Of a stretch of DNA of 6,825 nucleotides, positions 6,272 through 6,825 are shown in pieces. The position numbers were made by a program, and so were the translations under genes. How positions within the stretch are numbered: position 1 is the first letter of the stretch; every line of letters begins with the position of its first letter. The stretch is from an uncultured Clostridia bacterium (GTDB lineage Bacteria > Bacillota > Clostridia > Christensenellales > Aristaeellaceae): positions 1 to 6,825 of the forward strand of contig CAMMGP010000064.1 in NCBI GenBank assembly GCA_946496415.1, given 5' to 3'. Under the pieces are notes generated by a model. The model saw only the letters and a program-made list of their open reading frames with translations. It was not told where the DNA came from and did not search any database.

Positions 6272-6825
6272 CTATCCCTCCCGGGCGAGCGCGTCCCGCG
6301 TCGTGGCGATGTCGCGGTGTACTTCCAGCACCGCGCGAGCGCGCAAACTACCCTCTTCTATCATACTATAATCTATCCATTTGTCAACGATTTGAAGCGA
6401 ATTTGCCCCCTGTGCGGCGATGTTTGCCTCCAAAAGCGTGAACAGATGTTCGGAAAGCGCGGTCTTGAGCGCTTCCACATCCTGATCAACGCCGCGCACT
6501 TCGCATTCGGCGTAAGTCGTGCGCTCGATCATCAGCGGCAGGAACAGCCCGCCGACGGGAAGGCGCTCCACCGTCGTCTCGCAGGAAGCGAAGGGTTCGG
6601 CGGGGGAGAGGGGCAGCTGCCAGGAGAGCAGGCGCAGCAGGCTGTTCGTGCGCGTTTGTCCGGTATAGACGCGCTCGAGGCGCACAAGGGAGACGTCGGC
6701 CTCCACCTCGGCCCATGTGCGGGCCACCACCTCGCCCCGCGCCGATATGCCGCGCGTTTCTTCAGCGCCGACGCGCTCCTCCCCGCGGATGAGCACGTCG
6801 CCCTTGCGCACTGTGTCGCCGGCCT
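6272..6825 (-). CDS. yqfD: Sporulation protein YqfD, C-terminal part (5' end outside window)
   Basis: The frame is open to the right edge, so the N-terminal half, including the expected membrane anchor, is missing. The visible part of about 184 residues starts with AGDTVRKGDVLIRG, a lipoyl-like hairpin (the GTG at 6811 is an internal Val, not a start). It continues with ARGEVVARTWAEVEADV and ends with the family's conserved long C-terminal helix region rich in LLEAN and IVDKWIDY. YqfD belongs to a sporulation protein family; in Bacillus subtilis it forms the yqfC-yqfD pair expressed in the mother cell, directly before phoH. That location is matched here. The stop is TAG at 6274-6272. The presence of yqfD suggests a spore-forming ancestry but does not prove that this organism sporulates. 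The family call rests on sequence character plus gene order. Confidence 0.88.
   Translation of the reverse strand, partial: AGDTVRKGDVLIRGEERVGAEETRGISARGEVVARTWAEVEADVSLVRLERVYTGQTRTNSLLRLLSWQLPLSPAEPFASCETTVERLPVGGLFLPLMIERTTYAECEVRGVDQDVEALKTALSEHLFTLLEANIAAQGANSLQIVDKWIDYSMIEEGSLRARAVLEVHRDIATTRDALAREG

Overview
The window is a tightly packed minus-strand gene cluster from a GC-rich member of the Bacillota (Firmicutes), most likely a clostridial anaerobe. Three things support this. The gene order (minus strand, right to left) is yqfD, phoH, pgpH/yqfF, ybeY, cdd, era, recO, which is the Bacillus/Clostridium order apart from dgkA. A sporulation-type YqfD is present. The last gene is a rubrerythrin with its rubredoxin domain at the N-terminus, a form typical of clostridia. 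Third codon positions are strongly G/C, so long open frames appear on the plus strand; I treat all of these as shadows.

Layout from right to left. 6825-6272 is the C-terminal part of YqfD, cut by the window edge. 6262-5276 is a PhoH-family ATPase. About 5242-3101 is a PgpH-type membrane HD phosphodiesterase, expected to hydrolyse c-di-AMP. 3111-2194 is one uninterrupted frame encoding YbeY (16S rRNA maturation endonuclease) followed directly by cytidine deaminase. 2204-1311 (stop 1310-1308) is Era, the GTPase of 30S assembly. 1307-558 is RecO, a recombination mediator. After a 52-base AT-richer spacer comes a rubredoxin-first (reverse) rubrerythrin from 505 to beyond the left edge. There is no gene-free stretch over 300 bases, and I found no RNA gene, mobile element, CRISPR array or clear rho-independent terminator.

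The genes from yqfD to recO look like one transcription unit. Gaps are 9 and about 33 bases, two junctions overlap by 11 bases, and era and recO abut exactly. Most starts have a GGAGG-type ribosome site inside the preceding gene, which points to translational coupling. YbeY, Era and possibly PhoH relate to ribosome and RNA metabolism, PgpH to second-messenger turnover, Cdd to pyrimidine salvage and RecO to DNA repair. The rubrerythrin is an oxidative-stress gene with its own ribosome site.

The most notable features are the in-frame YbeY-Cdd joining, which keeps a strong internal ribosome site and start codon for free Cdd; the absence of dgkA from exactly that junction; and a perfect 7-bp inverted repeat that places the rubrerythrin Shine-Dalgarno sequence in an 8-nt loop directly before its start codon. 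All else appears to be ordinary, intact housekeeping genes.
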